DNA of 64,000 bases from Aquirufa rosea (GTDB lineage Bacteria; Bacteroidota; Bacteroidia; Cytophagales; Spirosomataceae), in contig NZ_SDHY01000003.1 in NCBI RefSeq assembly GCF_004118285.1, positions 1-64,000 of the forward strand, given 5' to 3'. The position numbers were made by a program, and so were the translations under genes. Of this stretch, positions 17,441 through 27,096 are shown piece by piece (the stretch's first letter is position 1; each line of letters begins with the position of its first letter). The notes below the pieces were generated by a model. That model did no database searches. It saw only the letters and a list, made by a program, of their open reading frames with translations, and was not told the DNA's origin.

Positions 17441-18466
17441 TTATTTTAAAAAGGTCTTTAATTTATTCATCTCAGCCTGAGGATTGGCCTTTTCATAAAC
17501 GATGGCATATACGGCCTCTATGATAGGTAATTGTATATGATGTTGTCTTGAAATATGATAAATACTTCGTACAGCATAATACCCTTCAGCAATCATGTTC
17601 ATTTCAATCTGAGCTGATTTGACAGAGTATCCTCGGCCTATCATGTTCCCAAATGTTCTATTCCTGGAAAATTGAGAATAGGCAGTTACCAATAAATCCC
17701 CTAAATAGCCAGAGCTATTTAAGTCCCGATTCGCCTCAGGATAAACCGCATCTAAAAAGATTTTAATTTCTTGCATGGCATTACTAACCAATACCGCCTG
17801 AAAATTATCTCCAAATCCTAGTCCGCGCGTGATACCACATGCCATGGCGATGATGTTTTTGATAACGGCGCAATATTCCACTCCATATAAATCATCAATG
17901 GCATGGGATTGCAAAAATCTGCTATTCAGTAAATTGGAGAAAGATTGAGCTAAAGCTATGTTGGGAGAGGCAATGGTCAAATAGGATTGTTTTTCCAAAG
18001 CAACCTCTTCCGCATGACATGGCCCAGCAATGACGCAGGTTTGTCCCAAGGGTAAATTAAATGCTCGCTCAATCCAATCTGTTACCAGTAGATTTTCTTC
18101 AGGAATCATCCCCTTGATGGCAGAAACCACTTTTCTGCCTTCAAAGTGCTTTTTATTTAGGTCTTTTAATGTGCTAGGAATAAATGCTGCAGGAACTGCT
18201 AAAATGATGTATTCAACTCCGTGCAAGGCGTCAGACATTTTATGGTAGGTCTTAACTTTTCTTGGATTGATAGCCACATCAGTTAGGTAGCTGGGGTTAT
18301 GATTATATTTACGAATGAAGTCAACATCCGATTTTCTGCGTATCCACCACTTAATTTTTACTTGGTTTTCAGATAAAATCTTGACCAAGGCCGTGGCCCA
18401 ACTACCTCCACCTAACACAGCAATTTGTGTGGGAATTTTTTTCTTCAGTTCTTCGATTTGACTCAT
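17441..18466 (-). CDS. gpsA: glycerol-3-phosphate dehydrogenase [NAD(P)+]
   Basis: Cytoplasmic biosynthetic enzyme that reduces dihydroxyacetone phosphate to sn-glycerol-3-phosphate for phospholipids. In the 341 residues, the Rossmann fold begins with AVLGGGSWATALVKIL, followed by the conserved SAIKGM, the catalytic-region VEYCAVIKNIIAMACGI, and the substrate-domain block SSGYLGDLLVTAYSQFSRNRTFG. Length is normal. It is a single minus-strand gene between the HIT gene and the barrel gene. Together with glpD, glpF and glpK elsewhere in the window it closes the glycerol-3-phosphate cycle. Confidence 0.95.
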   Translation of the reverse strand: MSQIEELKKKIPTQIAVLGGGSWATALVKILSENQVKIKWWIRRKSDVDFIRKYNHNPSYLTDVAINPRKVKTYHKMSDALHGVEYIILAVPAAFIPSTLKDLNKKHFEGRKVVSAIKGMIPEENLLVTDWIERAFNLPLGQTCVIAGPCHAEEVALEKQSYLTIASPNIALAQSFSNLLNSRFLQSHAIDDLYGVEYCAVIKNIIAMACGITRGLGFGDNFQAVLVSNAMQEIKIFLDAVYPEANRDLNSSGYLGDLLVTAYSQFSRNRTFGNMIGRGYSVKSAQIEMNMIAEGYYAVRSIYHISRQHHIQLPIIEAVYAIVYEKANPQAEMNKLKTFLK

Positions 18467-18499
18467 ACTGCAAATTTATGGCTAAAATATGATATCTGA

Positions 18500-20179
18500 T
18501 TAGAACGAATAGGTAAGTACTCCACCGAAATTATATCCTAGACTAGGGTAGTTCAAGTAGCGCTGAAAATTTCTATTCAGCAAATTGTTCAAATTGAGGC
18601 CTAAACCTACTTTTTGATTGAAGGTAAAGTTGACATGACAATTTAAATCGAAAATCTCATTCATAGCCACTACCTTAGCTGCACTTGGACTCCAAGCGTA
18701 TAGACCATTCATGTATTCGATGGTCGGAATAATGGAAAGTTTATTTCCTAACAAAATAGTACCAACCCAATTTACTTTCCAAGCTGGCCGGTGAAATGCT
18801 TTTTCCAAGTCGCCCAAAGAATCATAATTATCATAGTTAAACCTGACTGCGCTTTTGATAGAACGACTGATTTGCAAATCAAAGTTTCCAGAGAAAGTGG
18901 TGACTTGCACCTTTTTTAAACCTCCTACATAGCTCATCACAAACTGGGTTGGGTCACTGGAGGCATTGGAAATAATGGGTAAATCAGTGTACTCAGAATA
19001 GGCAATTTTAAATTCAAAGTCGATGTCCCCTGCTTTATCTTTATCCGTACGGTTAGTTCCTTTAATACCGGCATATAGATTCCCTACTTGGGAAGAGTTT
19101 TTTAACAGTATGCTGGATGCCATCCAAGGGTTTTGTCTGACATAATTTGCAAAGGTGTTAAATTGAACGTCTCCGCCCAAACCAGCAAAGAAATGGATGT
19201 AATCTAAGCTGGAAAAGTCGATTAAAAACTGAGGATAAAAACTGGAATTGGCTGGTTCTGGTCCGTCTGTAGTTTCCTGCAGAAAATGGGCACCTGCTGA
19301 TACCGTCACAAAGTAATTGGAGAAGGTATAAAAAGGTCGAATTCGGGAAAAACTTCTGGTCAAAGTAAGCCCCTGAGTTTTATATTCTGACAAAATCATT
19401 TCCCCACTAATATTGATAAAGGAATTAGATTTTAATTTAATCTTCGAGTAAAATGATCCATTGCTGGTTATCTCGCTGACTTCGTCAAACTTAGATATGC
19501 GAGAGACATCCAAACTAGCATTAAAATCAAAATTGGACTTTGGTAAATTGGTGCCAAATTTCCCATAGAAATTATAGATATCATACACTAAACGCTGATC
19601 CCTAAAACTGGGTATTTTCTGGTTTGCTTCAAATCCGTAATAGTTAGATCCCAGCTGACTAAAGGCTAAATGTGTTTCTAAGTCCAATTTGCTATCTGCT
19701 CTAGATCTGCTCCATACTTTGACGTTGTTCGATTTTTTCCGAGAAAATATATCGGCAACTGGTCCTTCGGCATAAGCATCATGAGACAGGTAAACCCCTA
19801 GTCTTTGATCCGCCTTATTGAGATTTAAGTTCAAATAGGTGTAACCATAACTTCCTGCACCTACCCGAATCACATTGTTATTCAAGGAATCATTTACAAA
19901 CACTTCTCCCTCTCTCGGATTAATTTTAGTCCAAGTAAGTTGATGTTCTTCTTTGCCATTCCAAGACAATGGAACCTCCACAGGTTTTTGATTAGTTTTT
20001 TTGTCGCTAAAATTGGGTAATTGAATTCTTTGCTGAGAAAGTTTTAGTTCACCTAAATTTATTTCACGATTAATTCGAATGGTATCCACTTCTTGCGAAA
20101 GGGCAACTGGCACCTGCAAGATAAAGGCGATGAATAAGAATATATATCGTTGGTAATTATTTATCATGGTCGTTTCCAT
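18500..20179 (-). CDS. outer-membrane beta-barrel protein, TonB-receptor-like without plug
   Basis: A 559-residue secreted protein with a signal peptide (hydrophobic about 12-27, cleavage near ALSQ). The rest alternates short amphipathic strands, many ending in aromatic residues, up to a closing strand with a C-terminal Phe (GGVLTYSF), typical of outer-membrane barrels. The penultimate LNNLLNRNFQRY resembles the last turns of TonB-dependent receptors. There is no recognisable plug domain or TonB box, so it is probably a barrel relative and not a full receptor. The start at 20179 lies 1 base after the TPR gene's stop; the internal ATG at 20167 is an alternative. It closes the tonB-like/TPR/barrel operon. 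Confidence 0.75.
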   Translation of the reverse strand: METTMINNYQRYIFLFIAFILQVPVALSQEVDTIRINREINLGELKLSQQRIQLPNFSDKKTNQKPVEVPLSWNGKEEHQLTWTKINPREGEVFVNDSLNNNVIRVGAGSYGYTYLNLNLNKADQRLGVYLSHDAYAEGPVADIFSRKKSNNVKVWSRSRADSKLDLETHLAFSQLGSNYYGFEANQKIPSFRDQRLVYDIYNFYGKFGTNLPKSNFDFNASLDVSRISKFDEVSEITSNGSFYSKIKLKSNSFINISGEMILSEYKTQGLTLTRSFSRIRPFYTFSNYFVTVSAGAHFLQETTDGPEPANSSFYPQFLIDFSSLDYIHFFAGLGGDVQFNTFANYVRQNPWMASSILLKNSSQVGNLYAGIKGTNRTDKDKAGDIDFEFKIAYSEYTDLPIISNASSDPTQFVMSYVGGLKKVQVTTFSGNFDLQISRSIKSAVRFNYDNYDSLGDLEKAFHRPAWKVNWVGTILLGNKLSIIPTIEYMNGLYAWSPSAAKVVAMNEIFDLNCHVNFTFNQKVGLGLNLNNLLNRNFQRYLNYPSLGYNFGGVLTYSF

Positions 20180-23100
20180 CTATCTTAATCGGCTTTTAGC
20201 TTGTTTTCTGACATCGTTTTCTTTGGTCATGTTTTGGGCTAATGCCGTATAATATCCCATGGCTTTGTCTTTTTGGTCCAATGCCATCAGATTATCTGCA
20301 TACAAAAGTAATGCTCTGAAATAAGTCTTTTTAGTTCTTATGTTCGTAGGAACTACTTTTCTGATTAATGTCTTATCTAATAATTCATCTAATTCTGAAT
20401 GTTTCTTTTCTTGGAATAATATCTGGGCCAGCTTCAACTCGGCCTCTGCCCCCAACACAATTTGTCCTACAATGGGACTCCCAAAGTTATTCTCACTAAT
20501 TCGTTGTAGCCATTTTTTGGCCAGTTCTCCTTGGTGGGCCTCTTCAGATATTTGTAAGAATTTCTGATACCAAGTATTTTTTTCATCTACTTCATACAAA
20601 TCACTCCAAGTGGCTGTTAGTTGATACAAAGAGTCCAATTGATTATTTGCTAGATAAATATTGACTAAATTCTCATTCGCCATTTTTTGATGACGACTAA
20701 CCTTCGTATAAGATTTGATGAATTGGAAGGCTTGAATGGCAAGGTCTGCTTGATGGCTTGACCAAGCTAATTCGCCCGAGCGTTTTGCCGCAGCTATGAC
20801 CTCGGTAGCTTTAAATTTATCTTTTTTCTGTAGAATTTCCTGGTAATTGGCTATAGCTTGATTGACGTCTCCTAAGCTATCAGAACATGCAGCAATATTT
20901 TTAAGTAAGGCATTACTGTTGGTCGAATTAGGGTAGATTTTTTGGAATTCCAAGAAGGTAGTTCGGGCTACATCCCAACGTTTATTTTGGAAAAGTTCCA
21001 TGCAATCTTCCCAAAACTTCTCTTCACCTCCATATTCTTGGTAATGTTTTTTAACCCATTCCACCTCCAAGTTCAATCGCTTGTACAAGTTTTTTAACTT
21101 ATTGACCACACTTACTCGCAAGGTATCACCCGTATTGCTAGCCAATTGTTCCTCCTTATCTTGAATAGCCAATCTACCCCAATTCATCAGTTCTTCCCCT
21201 TGGGATAAAATGGAGAGTTTATCATAAGACTGTGAACGGAAGTCCAGCGCTCTTTTGTAGTTCGATGAGTTTTTGGAATTATTTTGTAAAATTTGAGTAA
21301 AGCCATTGATGGCCTGATATAAATTTTCTCTTCCTCCTTTTTGATATAGGCTAATCCATTGGTTTAAGGTAGCAAGTTCCTTGTTAGGTGAATTAGGGAA
21401 TTCTTTTAAAAATTTTCCATACAAATCGCTAACATCCTCATAGCGTCTCAGCTTTTCTAAAATTTTGATTTTATCCCACAAAAAGATCTCTTTTTCTGAA
21501 GCATTAGCCTTTTCATAAGCCTTCTCCAAAAATGGAATAGCTTGACTTAAAATGACATTTTCTTGGTATTCACTGGATTCTTGAGTGGCATTGTATTTCC
21601 AGACTTCAATGACCTTTCTTCTAGTTTCAGCATTGGCTTTGGGTGATTGAAACAAATATGTGGCTAAACTGAGCTGAAGAGGTCTTTGTTGTTTTAAGTC
21701 GATTAAGGTATTCAATAAGGCAGATTTAATTTGAAAGGCCAGCGATAAACTATCGATACTTAATTGTCTTCCAGGATTCTCAGGTACGGGAATTTGATGG
21801 ATGCCTGAATAAATTTGAACTACTTGATTCAAGTAAAATTGATACACTTTTTCTTCTTCCTTGTTGAGGGAACGATTTTTCTTGGTCATGTAAGACTGGG
21901 CCAAAATGCCATATGTTTCAGCCTGCAAAACCTTGGCCAAATAAACCAACTGCCCGTTGTAAGGATAAGCTTTCACCTCTTCAATTAAATTCAAGATTAA
22001 ATCGCTTTGCTCAGTAGCTTTATTTTGGTTAAGCAATTCATTGGCTAGGAAATAAGCTCTTTCTTGGTAAGCTTTTTTGAAATCTTCTGTGGCAAGGGTA
22101 TTAAAGGTGAAATATTCCTTTACTTGAAATATACCTGATGCTTGTGTACTAGACTCTTGGATGGCATGGACGATCAACGTATTCAGAGAATTCGTGTGTT
22201 TGCCCATAGGATAGTGTTGTAAATAGATTTTTGTTTTTGACAATAATTCGTCAAACAAGCCCTGGTTTTCAAGGCAAATAAGTTGGTTATAAAGGGCATC
22301 TTCTGCCAAAGCTTTATTCCAATTGATTTCCCAGGCTTTGGTCAGATTTTTTCTGGCAGAATCTAATTGGTTTTGGTGGAATTGAGCCATTCCTATTTGG
22401 TAATTAATCAATTGACTCAAGGAGTCAGACAAACTTTGAGTTTGAGCGATTTGTTGGTATAGCTTTTCACTAGCAGCATACTGGGTCGACTTAAATAATG
22501 AAAAAGCTTGTTTCAAGGAAAGGTCAACTTCGTTCGATTGATAAATGGATTTTTTCTTTTCATTCAGCGCTTGAAATTGGGCATATAGTTCGGCCGACTT
22601 TGAAAAATTGCCTTGATTAAAGTAGATATCTCCCAATAGTTTAGCGATGTCTGATTTATCTACAGGTCTCGTGTCATGAAGTACGATAGGTTCTGCATAG
22701 GCGATTAAATCCGCATATTTTTCTCGGCCCATTTGGTAATAGGCTTGGGTAATCATCGTAGGAATTTGTCGTTTAATTTTTACCCAAACGGAATCTGATA
22801 GGGGAATTTGGGCCAAATGAAAGGCTGCTTCATCGGCTTTTTTAAGATCAAAAATAGCAGCAGAATATTGTTTTAGATTGAGTTTCAACAAACCCGAGTA
22901 ATAGGAGGCCGCATATGCTACCGATTCATTATCATCGTTACTCAATAATTCAAATAAGCTTAAGGCTTTGGTTTGAAGTCCAACTTGCAAATAACAAATA
23001 GCCAATTGAAATCTGATTTCAGGATCTAAAATTGAAACACGTTGTTCAATGTACTGGATTGCCTCTTGGTATTGTCCAGCTTTATAAAGGTAGCTACCAA

Positions 23101-23473
23101 TTTCTTTGACCAAAATGGAGGTTTTTAAACTGGAAGGGTGGTTGGCAATAAAACGTTCTACTGCCACTTTAGCTCGTGAAGTATTAATGTAGAAATCGCA
23201 TAAAACAATAAAAAATTCGGCATCAACGATCTCATTTGAGTTTCGGTCAAAGTCCTTGGCATTTTTTTCTAAAAAACGGGAGAACTCCATGCGGGCTGCC
23301 GCATAATTGGCAGCATTGAAATATTCTTTAGCTACTCTAAATTGCTCAGAGGCACTTTTGTTGATATTAGAATCTTGAGAAATACCCTTTTGAGGCAACA
23401 AAGCACCAATTCCTAGGTATAAGAATAGAAAAAAATAAGTAAAGAAAGGGGCTGATTTATATGCCTTTATCAT
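20180..23473 (-). CDS. large secreted tetratricopeptide-repeat protein
   Basis: A 1,097-residue protein of helical repeats. It has an N-terminal signal peptide (hydrophobic about 9-25, cleavage near GISQ). TPR-like helix pairs then run along most of the length, for example SEQFRVAKEYFNAANYAAARMEFSRFL, and repeated YxxALxxY-type patterns. This makes it a periplasmic or outer-membrane-associated scaffold. No catalytic motif is visible. An open frame extends to a TTG at 23485, but the ATG at 23473 is preferred. Immediate neighbours are a divergent TonB (upstream, 21 bases) and a barrel protein (downstream, adjoining). I infer a three-part envelope machine, but its cargo is unknown. Confidence 0.78.
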   Translation of the reverse strand: MIKAYKSAPFFTYFFLFLYLGIGALLPQKGISQDSNINKSASEQFRVAKEYFNAANYAAARMEFSRFLEKNAKDFDRNSNEIVDAEFFIVLCDFYINTSRAKVAVERFIANHPSSLKTSILVKEIGSYLYKAGQYQEAIQYIEQRVSILDPEIRFQLAICYLQVGLQTKALSLFELLSNDDNESVAYAASYYSGLLKLNLKQYSAAIFDLKKADEAAFHLAQIPLSDSVWVKIKRQIPTMITQAYYQMGREKYADLIAYAEPIVLHDTRPVDKSDIAKLLGDIYFNQGNFSKSAELYAQFQALNEKKKSIYQSNEVDLSLKQAFSLFKSTQYAASEKLYQQIAQTQSLSDSLSQLINYQIGMAQFHQNQLDSARKNLTKAWEINWNKALAEDALYNQLICLENQGLFDELLSKTKIYLQHYPMGKHTNSLNTLIVHAIQESSTQASGIFQVKEYFTFNTLATEDFKKAYQERAYFLANELLNQNKATEQSDLILNLIEEVKAYPYNGQLVYLAKVLQAETYGILAQSYMTKKNRSLNKEEEKVYQFYLNQVVQIYSGIHQIPVPENPGRQLSIDSLSLAFQIKSALLNTLIDLKQQRPLQLSLATYLFQSPKANAETRRKVIEVWKYNATQESSEYQENVILSQAIPFLEKAYEKANASEKEIFLWDKIKILEKLRRYEDVSDLYGKFLKEFPNSPNKELATLNQWISLYQKGGRENLYQAINGFTQILQNNSKNSSNYKRALDFRSQSYDKLSILSQGEELMNWGRLAIQDKEEQLASNTGDTLRVSVVNKLKNLYKRLNLEVEWVKKHYQEYGGEEKFWEDCMELFQNKRWDVARTTFLEFQKIYPNSTNSNALLKNIAACSDSLGDVNQAIANYQEILQKKDKFKATEVIAAAKRSGELAWSSHQADLAIQAFQFIKSYTKVSRHQKMANENLVNIYLANNQLDSLYQLTATWSDLYEVDEKNTWYQKFLQISEEAHQGELAKKWLQRISENNFGSPIVGQIVLGAEAELKLAQILFQEKKHSELDELLDKTLIRKVVPTNIRTKKTYFRALLLYADNLMALDQKDKAMGYYTALAQNMTKENDVRKQAKSRLR

Positions 23474-23494
23474 GTCAATTATCAAATACTGACG

Positions 23495-24256
23495 TTAGTT
23501 CAAAATATATTCTTTTTTTGAAGTAACAGCTATGGCAGAACCTACCTTTTGGGTGCCTTGCAGAACAAAGCGGTGGGTCTTGAAAAAATTAGTTAATATT
23601 CCCTCAACATTGCTTTCACAATCACTATTGGCTTGGATTTCTTTGACTGTACCATCTGCTTTAATTTTAATTTTAAAGTCGATGGAACAAGCAGTAGAAC
23701 CACCAGGAATTAAGCTTTGCAGGCTTTTACCTGATGGCCACTCCCAAATTCCGTTGTTCATAGGAAAAGCTGGTATAGGTGGATTGGGTTCTATTTCGGG
23801 TCCATCCGCTTGACCTTCCGTTACGTCTCCAAGAGCATCTATACGTCCTGGATTACCCTTAATCTTATCTTGTTCAGGCGGTCGAACCACTGGGTCTGGA
23901 TCATCATCTGGTCTGATTTCCGGGGGTAAAAATTTGGTAGTAGTTACCTTGGGAATTTCTTTGGGAGGTGGTGGGACTAATTCCTCATGTTTTTTTACTG
24001 GGGGTGGAGGAGCTAATCGCATGACTTCTGCCGTTACTTCTCTGCTTAATTCGCTTTTATCTTGGTTGGCTTCTAGCCATAAGTGGTAACAAAATATAAG
24101 TAGTATCCCGACGGTAAATATGGCTGCCCCTTTCACCATGGATTTGAAAAGGGTAGAAGAGTAATTACGCCTTAATTGAAAAGCTCCATAGGCTTGATTC
24201 CTATGTTGAAAAACAATTTCATCTAAAGTAGTATGTTCTTCTATTTGTATAGACAT
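23495..24256 (-). CDS. TonB-family energy transducer, divergent C-terminus
   Basis: A 253-residue TonB-like protein. The cytoplasmic start has the phylum-typical TLDEIVFQHRNQAYGAFQLRRNY, then one membrane helix at about 45-63. A Pro-rich periplasmic linker includes PPPPKEIPKVTTTKFLPPEI, identical to a 20-residue block in the TonB at 59275-60096. The C-terminal domain is shorter and more divergent than usual, although FKIKIKADGTVKEIQ keeps the TonB beta-strand pattern. It probably transmits proton-motive force to the barrel and TPR proteins downstream. The ATG at 24256 was chosen over an upstream start at 24274. No exbB or exbD lies nearby, so it must borrow those from elsewhere, perhaps 57177-59230. 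Confidence 0.82.
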   Translation of the reverse strand: MSIQIEEHTTLDEIVFQHRNQAYGAFQLRRNYSSTLFKSMVKGAAIFTVGILLIFCYHLWLEANQDKSELSREVTAEVMRLAPPPPVKKHEELVPPPPKEIPKVTTTKFLPPEIRPDDDPDPVVRPPEQDKIKGNPGRIDALGDVTEGQADGPEIEPNPPIPAFPMNNGIWEWPSGKSLQSLIPGGSTACSIDFKIKIKADGTVKEIQANSDCESNVEGILTNFFKTHRFVLQGTQKVGSAIAVTSKKEYILN

Positions 24257-24699
24257 AATCAATTTGGCTAACAATGCATGCTGGGTTATTCACGTATTAA
24301 CGTTTAGTCATTAAAACGTAGGCAAGTTCCACATATTTTTTATGAGACTTCCTGATTTTATACGCCCCATTGGAAAGGGAAAATCTTAGGGCTTTAGGGT
24401 GTAATTATCTTTGAAAATAAATTAGGCAGACAAGTACTTTTCCAATTACCCACTCGAATTACCCATCAAGTATAAGGCAAAGCAATAGTTATTTGGGTTT
24501 TTGTTTAGGTCAACATAAAATTACTTCAAAATACGGCTTTTGGAGCTTATTTCCAATATAAATAGACCAAAGGATATAAAATTTGTATAATTGGACTTGT
24601 ATTGAAGAGTAAATGATCCTTAAGAAAATCTATGTATTTCCTTTCGGGATGAAATGATTGTAGGAAATATTTTAGAACTTTGAAGGGAAAATCGGGTAT
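24257..24699. other. intergenic region between the divergent tonB-like and DUF1566 genes
   Basis: About 440 AT-rich bases separate divergent genes. I found no open frame with coding character, no tRNA, and no exact TAnnTTTG element. GAACTTTG at about 24674-24681 has one mismatch and could serve the plus-strand gene. Promoters for both genes should lie here. Confidence 0.4.
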
Positions 24700-25137
24700 A
24701 TGTACAGTAGGATTCTAATAATTTTAGTCATTTTTATAAGCAGTAATGTAGTTAGTTTGGCCCAAAGGGCTAATGTTAGAGCACCTCAGGAAAAATGGGG
24801 AGGCTATGTCATTTTTGAAAAAGAAAATCATGGATTGATCGCCACGACTAAGGATGTAGGTCAGTTTGATTATAACCAAGCTATAGCTGCATGTGAAAAT
24901 CTAAGTTTGAATGGATTTGATGATTGGCGATTACCTACCCAGGAAGAGTTTGAGTTGATTCATCAAAAATTGAATTTCAAAAAAATGAAGTCCAATAATA
25001 TATTAAAGTCGGCCTGGTACTGGACATCTACCGAGATAGATCAACAGCATGCGGTGACTCATAATCTCAATACGGGAATGCAGACTCATTACTTCAAGCG
25101 TCTTAGTATGCGGGTTTTGGCAGTCCGGACGTTTTAA
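24700..25137 (+). CDS. secreted DUF1566 (Lcl-type) protein
   Basis: A 145-residue protein with a signal peptide (hydrophobic about 5-19, cleavage near SLAQ). The rest matches DUF1566: ACENLSLNGFDDWRLPTQEEFELI, followed by SAWYWTSTE and the closing MRVLAVRTF. These domains are found in secreted and surface proteins of unknown function, often in place of a lectin-like fold. It stops 1 base before the convergent DUF1569 gene. Nothing in the context suggests a specific role. Confidence 0.85.
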   Translation: MYSRILIILVIFISSNVVSLAQRANVRAPQEKWGGYVIFEKENHGLIATTKDVGQFDYNQAIAACENLSLNGFDDWRLPTQEEFELIHQKLNFKKMKSNNILKSAWYWTSTEIDQQHAVTHNLNTGMQTHYFKRLSMRVLAVRTF

Positions 25138-25138
25138 G

Positions 25139-25597
25139 TTATACTCCAAATTGCCTTAAGTGGTGGTCTAGGTGCTTATATAGCATATTGTTCCATTCTT
25201 TTTCCTTCAGAATGCCTAAGCTAAGCGAGGGTATGGAACAAAGTTTTTCAGCTCCCATTTTTTCAATTTCCTTGATGTAGTTTTTAAGTCGGGCTTTCTC
25301 TTTCTCAAACTCGTGGGTATCTACTTTAAGAAAAGCGGGGGCAGTGGGAGAATTTTTCTTGTAAGGTACTTCATTGGTTAAAGTTCTTTTGAGAAAAATC
25401 TGTACAAGAATACGAATATACCAAGGAGATTGTTCTGTATTTTCTCCCATAATTTGTTCATAAGGAACACATAGATGTGCCAACATTTGGGCCACATTCA
25501 TCTTTCCCCAAAGACCTTGACTTTGGGCATCCAATGCATCAATTCTTTTGAAGATTTTTTCAGTGGTTTCAGGTACGAAAATAGATGGGAATGCCAT
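25139..25597 (-). CDS. DUF1569 (DinB-like) protein
   Basis: A 152-residue cytoplasmic protein. It fits DUF1569, a DinB-like four-helix fold: IDALDAQSQGLWGKMNVAQMLAHLCVPYEQ, then the terminal SLGILKEKEWNNMLYKHLDHHLRQFGV. The conserved His residues (AHL, then LDHHLRQ) match the metal-site pattern of that family. The function is unknown. It stands alone on the minus strand, convergent with the DUF1566 gene. Confidence 0.82.
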   Translation of the reverse strand: MAFPSIFVPETTEKIFKRIDALDAQSQGLWGKMNVAQMLAHLCVPYEQIMGENTEQSPWYIRILVQIFLKRTLTNEVPYKKNSPTAPAFLKVDTHEFEKEKARLKNYIKEIEKMGAEKLCSIPSLSLGILKEKEWNNMLYKHLDHHLRQFGV

Positions 25598-25703
25598 AAG
25601 AATATGTTTATCGTATTAATATTAATTTTTTATACATATATTCTCAATCCCTCCATGGAAAATCACATGTTTACTCGTTGCAATATAAACACAACTTATT
25701 ATT

Positions 25704-25726
25704 AATCAGTATGTTTGAAACTGATT
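25704..25726. terminator. weak hairpin near the moxR stop codon
   Basis: Stem AATCAGT (25704-25710)/ACTGATT (25720-25726) with a 9-base loop, T-rich on the plus side and followed by AATAATAAG on the minus side. It lies 9 bases downstream of the moxR stop on the minus strand, so it could stop that operon, but the tail is not strongly U-rich. Confidence 0.35.
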
Positions 25727-25734
25727 TTTGTCGA

Positions 25735-26694
25735 TTATCGGTTGATGGCTACGCTACTTAAAATGGATTGGATGATTTGAAGCGTATTGATGCCGTCTGC
25801 TTCTGCCACATAATTTAATATAATTCTGTGATTCAATACATCAGGAGCCATCTCTTTGATATCTTCTGGCAGAACATAATCGCGACCTTCTAAATAGGCC
25901 AATACTTTAGCTGCTAAATTTAAATGAATACTGGCACGGGGTGAAGCACCGAACTGGATGTAATTAGCCTCTTGAACAAGGCCGTATTCTGCTGGATTAC
26001 GTGTCGCAAAAATTAATTCGATGATGTACTTTTCCAGTGTTTCGCTGATGGTTATTTGGTTGATTTCTTTCCTAATTTTCTGAATATCTTCCAAATTCAT
26101 GATGGTTTTCACCTCATACTGAAAGTCCATGTTTGACATTTTGCGCATAACCTCTAATTCTTGTTCCTTGTCTAGGTAATTTAGGAAGACTTTTAGCATG
26201 AAACGGTCCACTTGGGCCTCAGGTAGTGGGAAGGTCCCTTCTTGTTCAACTGGGTTTTGTGTGGCAAGTACCAAAAATGGTTTGTCTAATGGATAGGTGG
26301 TGTCACCAATCGTCACTTGTTTTTCTGCCATGGCCTCTAGCAAAGCAGATTGAACCTTGGCAGGAGCACGGTTAATCTCATCGGCTAAAATGATTTGAGC
26401 AAAAATGGGTCCTTTTTTTACTTCAAATTCATTTTTCAAGGGATTGAAAATCATGGTGCCTACTAAGTCGGCTGGGAGTAAATCGGGGGTAAACTGAATG
26501 CGATGAAAATGCAGGTCTAAAATCTTGGCAAGGGTATTGATCGTAAGCGTTTTAGCTAGTCCTGGAACACCTTCCAACAGCACGTGTCCACCCGTAAATA
26601 AGCCTACGAGTAGCCGGTTTATCAGTCTTTCCTGCCCCACCACTACCTTACTCATCTCATTAAATAGGGCATTTATTTTTTCTCTTGGTTCCAT
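25735..26694 (-). CDS. MoxR-family AAA+ ATPase
   Basis: A 319-residue AAA+ ATPase. Walker A is GVPGLAKT, Walker B region ADEINRAPAKVQSALLEAMAE, then sensor TQNPVEQEGTFPLPEAQVDRFML, and the C-terminal lid with GASPRASIHLN. MoxR proteins help assemble or activate other complexes, usually beside DUF58 and VWA genes. No such partner is present in this window: the nearest genes are DUF486 and ettA upstream and a DUF1569 gene after a gap. It probably shares a transcript with ettA and DUF486. Confidence 0.93.
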   Translation of the reverse strand: MEPREKINALFNEMSKVVVGQERLINRLLVGLFTGGHVLLEGVPGLAKTLTINTLAKILDLHFHRIQFTPDLLPADLVGTMIFNPLKNEFEVKKGPIFAQIILADEINRAPAKVQSALLEAMAEKQVTIGDTTYPLDKPFLVLATQNPVEQEGTFPLPEAQVDRFMLKVFLNYLDKEQELEVMRKMSNMDFQYEVKTIMNLEDIQKIRKEINQITISETLEKYIIELIFATRNPAEYGLVQEANYIQFGASPRASIHLNLAAKVLAYLEGRDYVLPEDIKEMAPDVLNHRIILNYVAEADGINTLQIIQSILSSVAINR

Positions 26695-26724
26695 TGTATT
26701 GATTATTAGGTGATGCCTAAACGC

Positions 26725-27096
26725 TTACCATTTTTTAAAAATAACATAAACTGCCAGAAGTATCAGTCCAAAACCCAAGAAATGATTCCAGGCTAATTTT
26801 TCCGATTTCACCACGAAAATAAGAAATAGGGTGAATACCACTAAGGAAATGGCTTCTTGAATGGTTTTGAGTTCAAAAAAAGTAAAGGGGCCTCCATTCT
26901 CCTTAAAACCTAATCGGTTGGCAGGTACTTGCATCACATATTCAAAAAAGGCTAAGCCCCAGCTGAAGATGATGATACTCCAAATACCAGCATTTTTTAA
27001 CCAAGAGCTATCTTTCCATTGTAAATGCCCATACCATGCCAAGGTCATAAACACATTGGATAGGATGAGTAAAACAAGGGTAAAAAGGCCTCTCAT
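26725..27096 (-). CDS. DMT-like membrane protein, DUF486
   Basis: A 123-residue membrane protein with four predicted helices. The signature FFEYVMQVPANRLGFKENGGPFTFFELKTIQE matches DUF486, a four-helix relative of drug/metabolite transporters. The function is unknown. The ATG overlaps no gene but follows the ettA stop codon directly (TAAATG), so it is coupled to ettA and lies 30 bases before moxR. Confidence 0.87.
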   Translation of the reverse strand: MRGLFTLVLLILSNVFMTLAWYGHLQWKDSSWLKNAGIWSIIIFSWGLAFFEYVMQVPANRLGFKENGGPFTFFELKTIQEAISLVVFTLFLIFVVKSEKLAWNHFLGFGLILLAVYVIFKKW

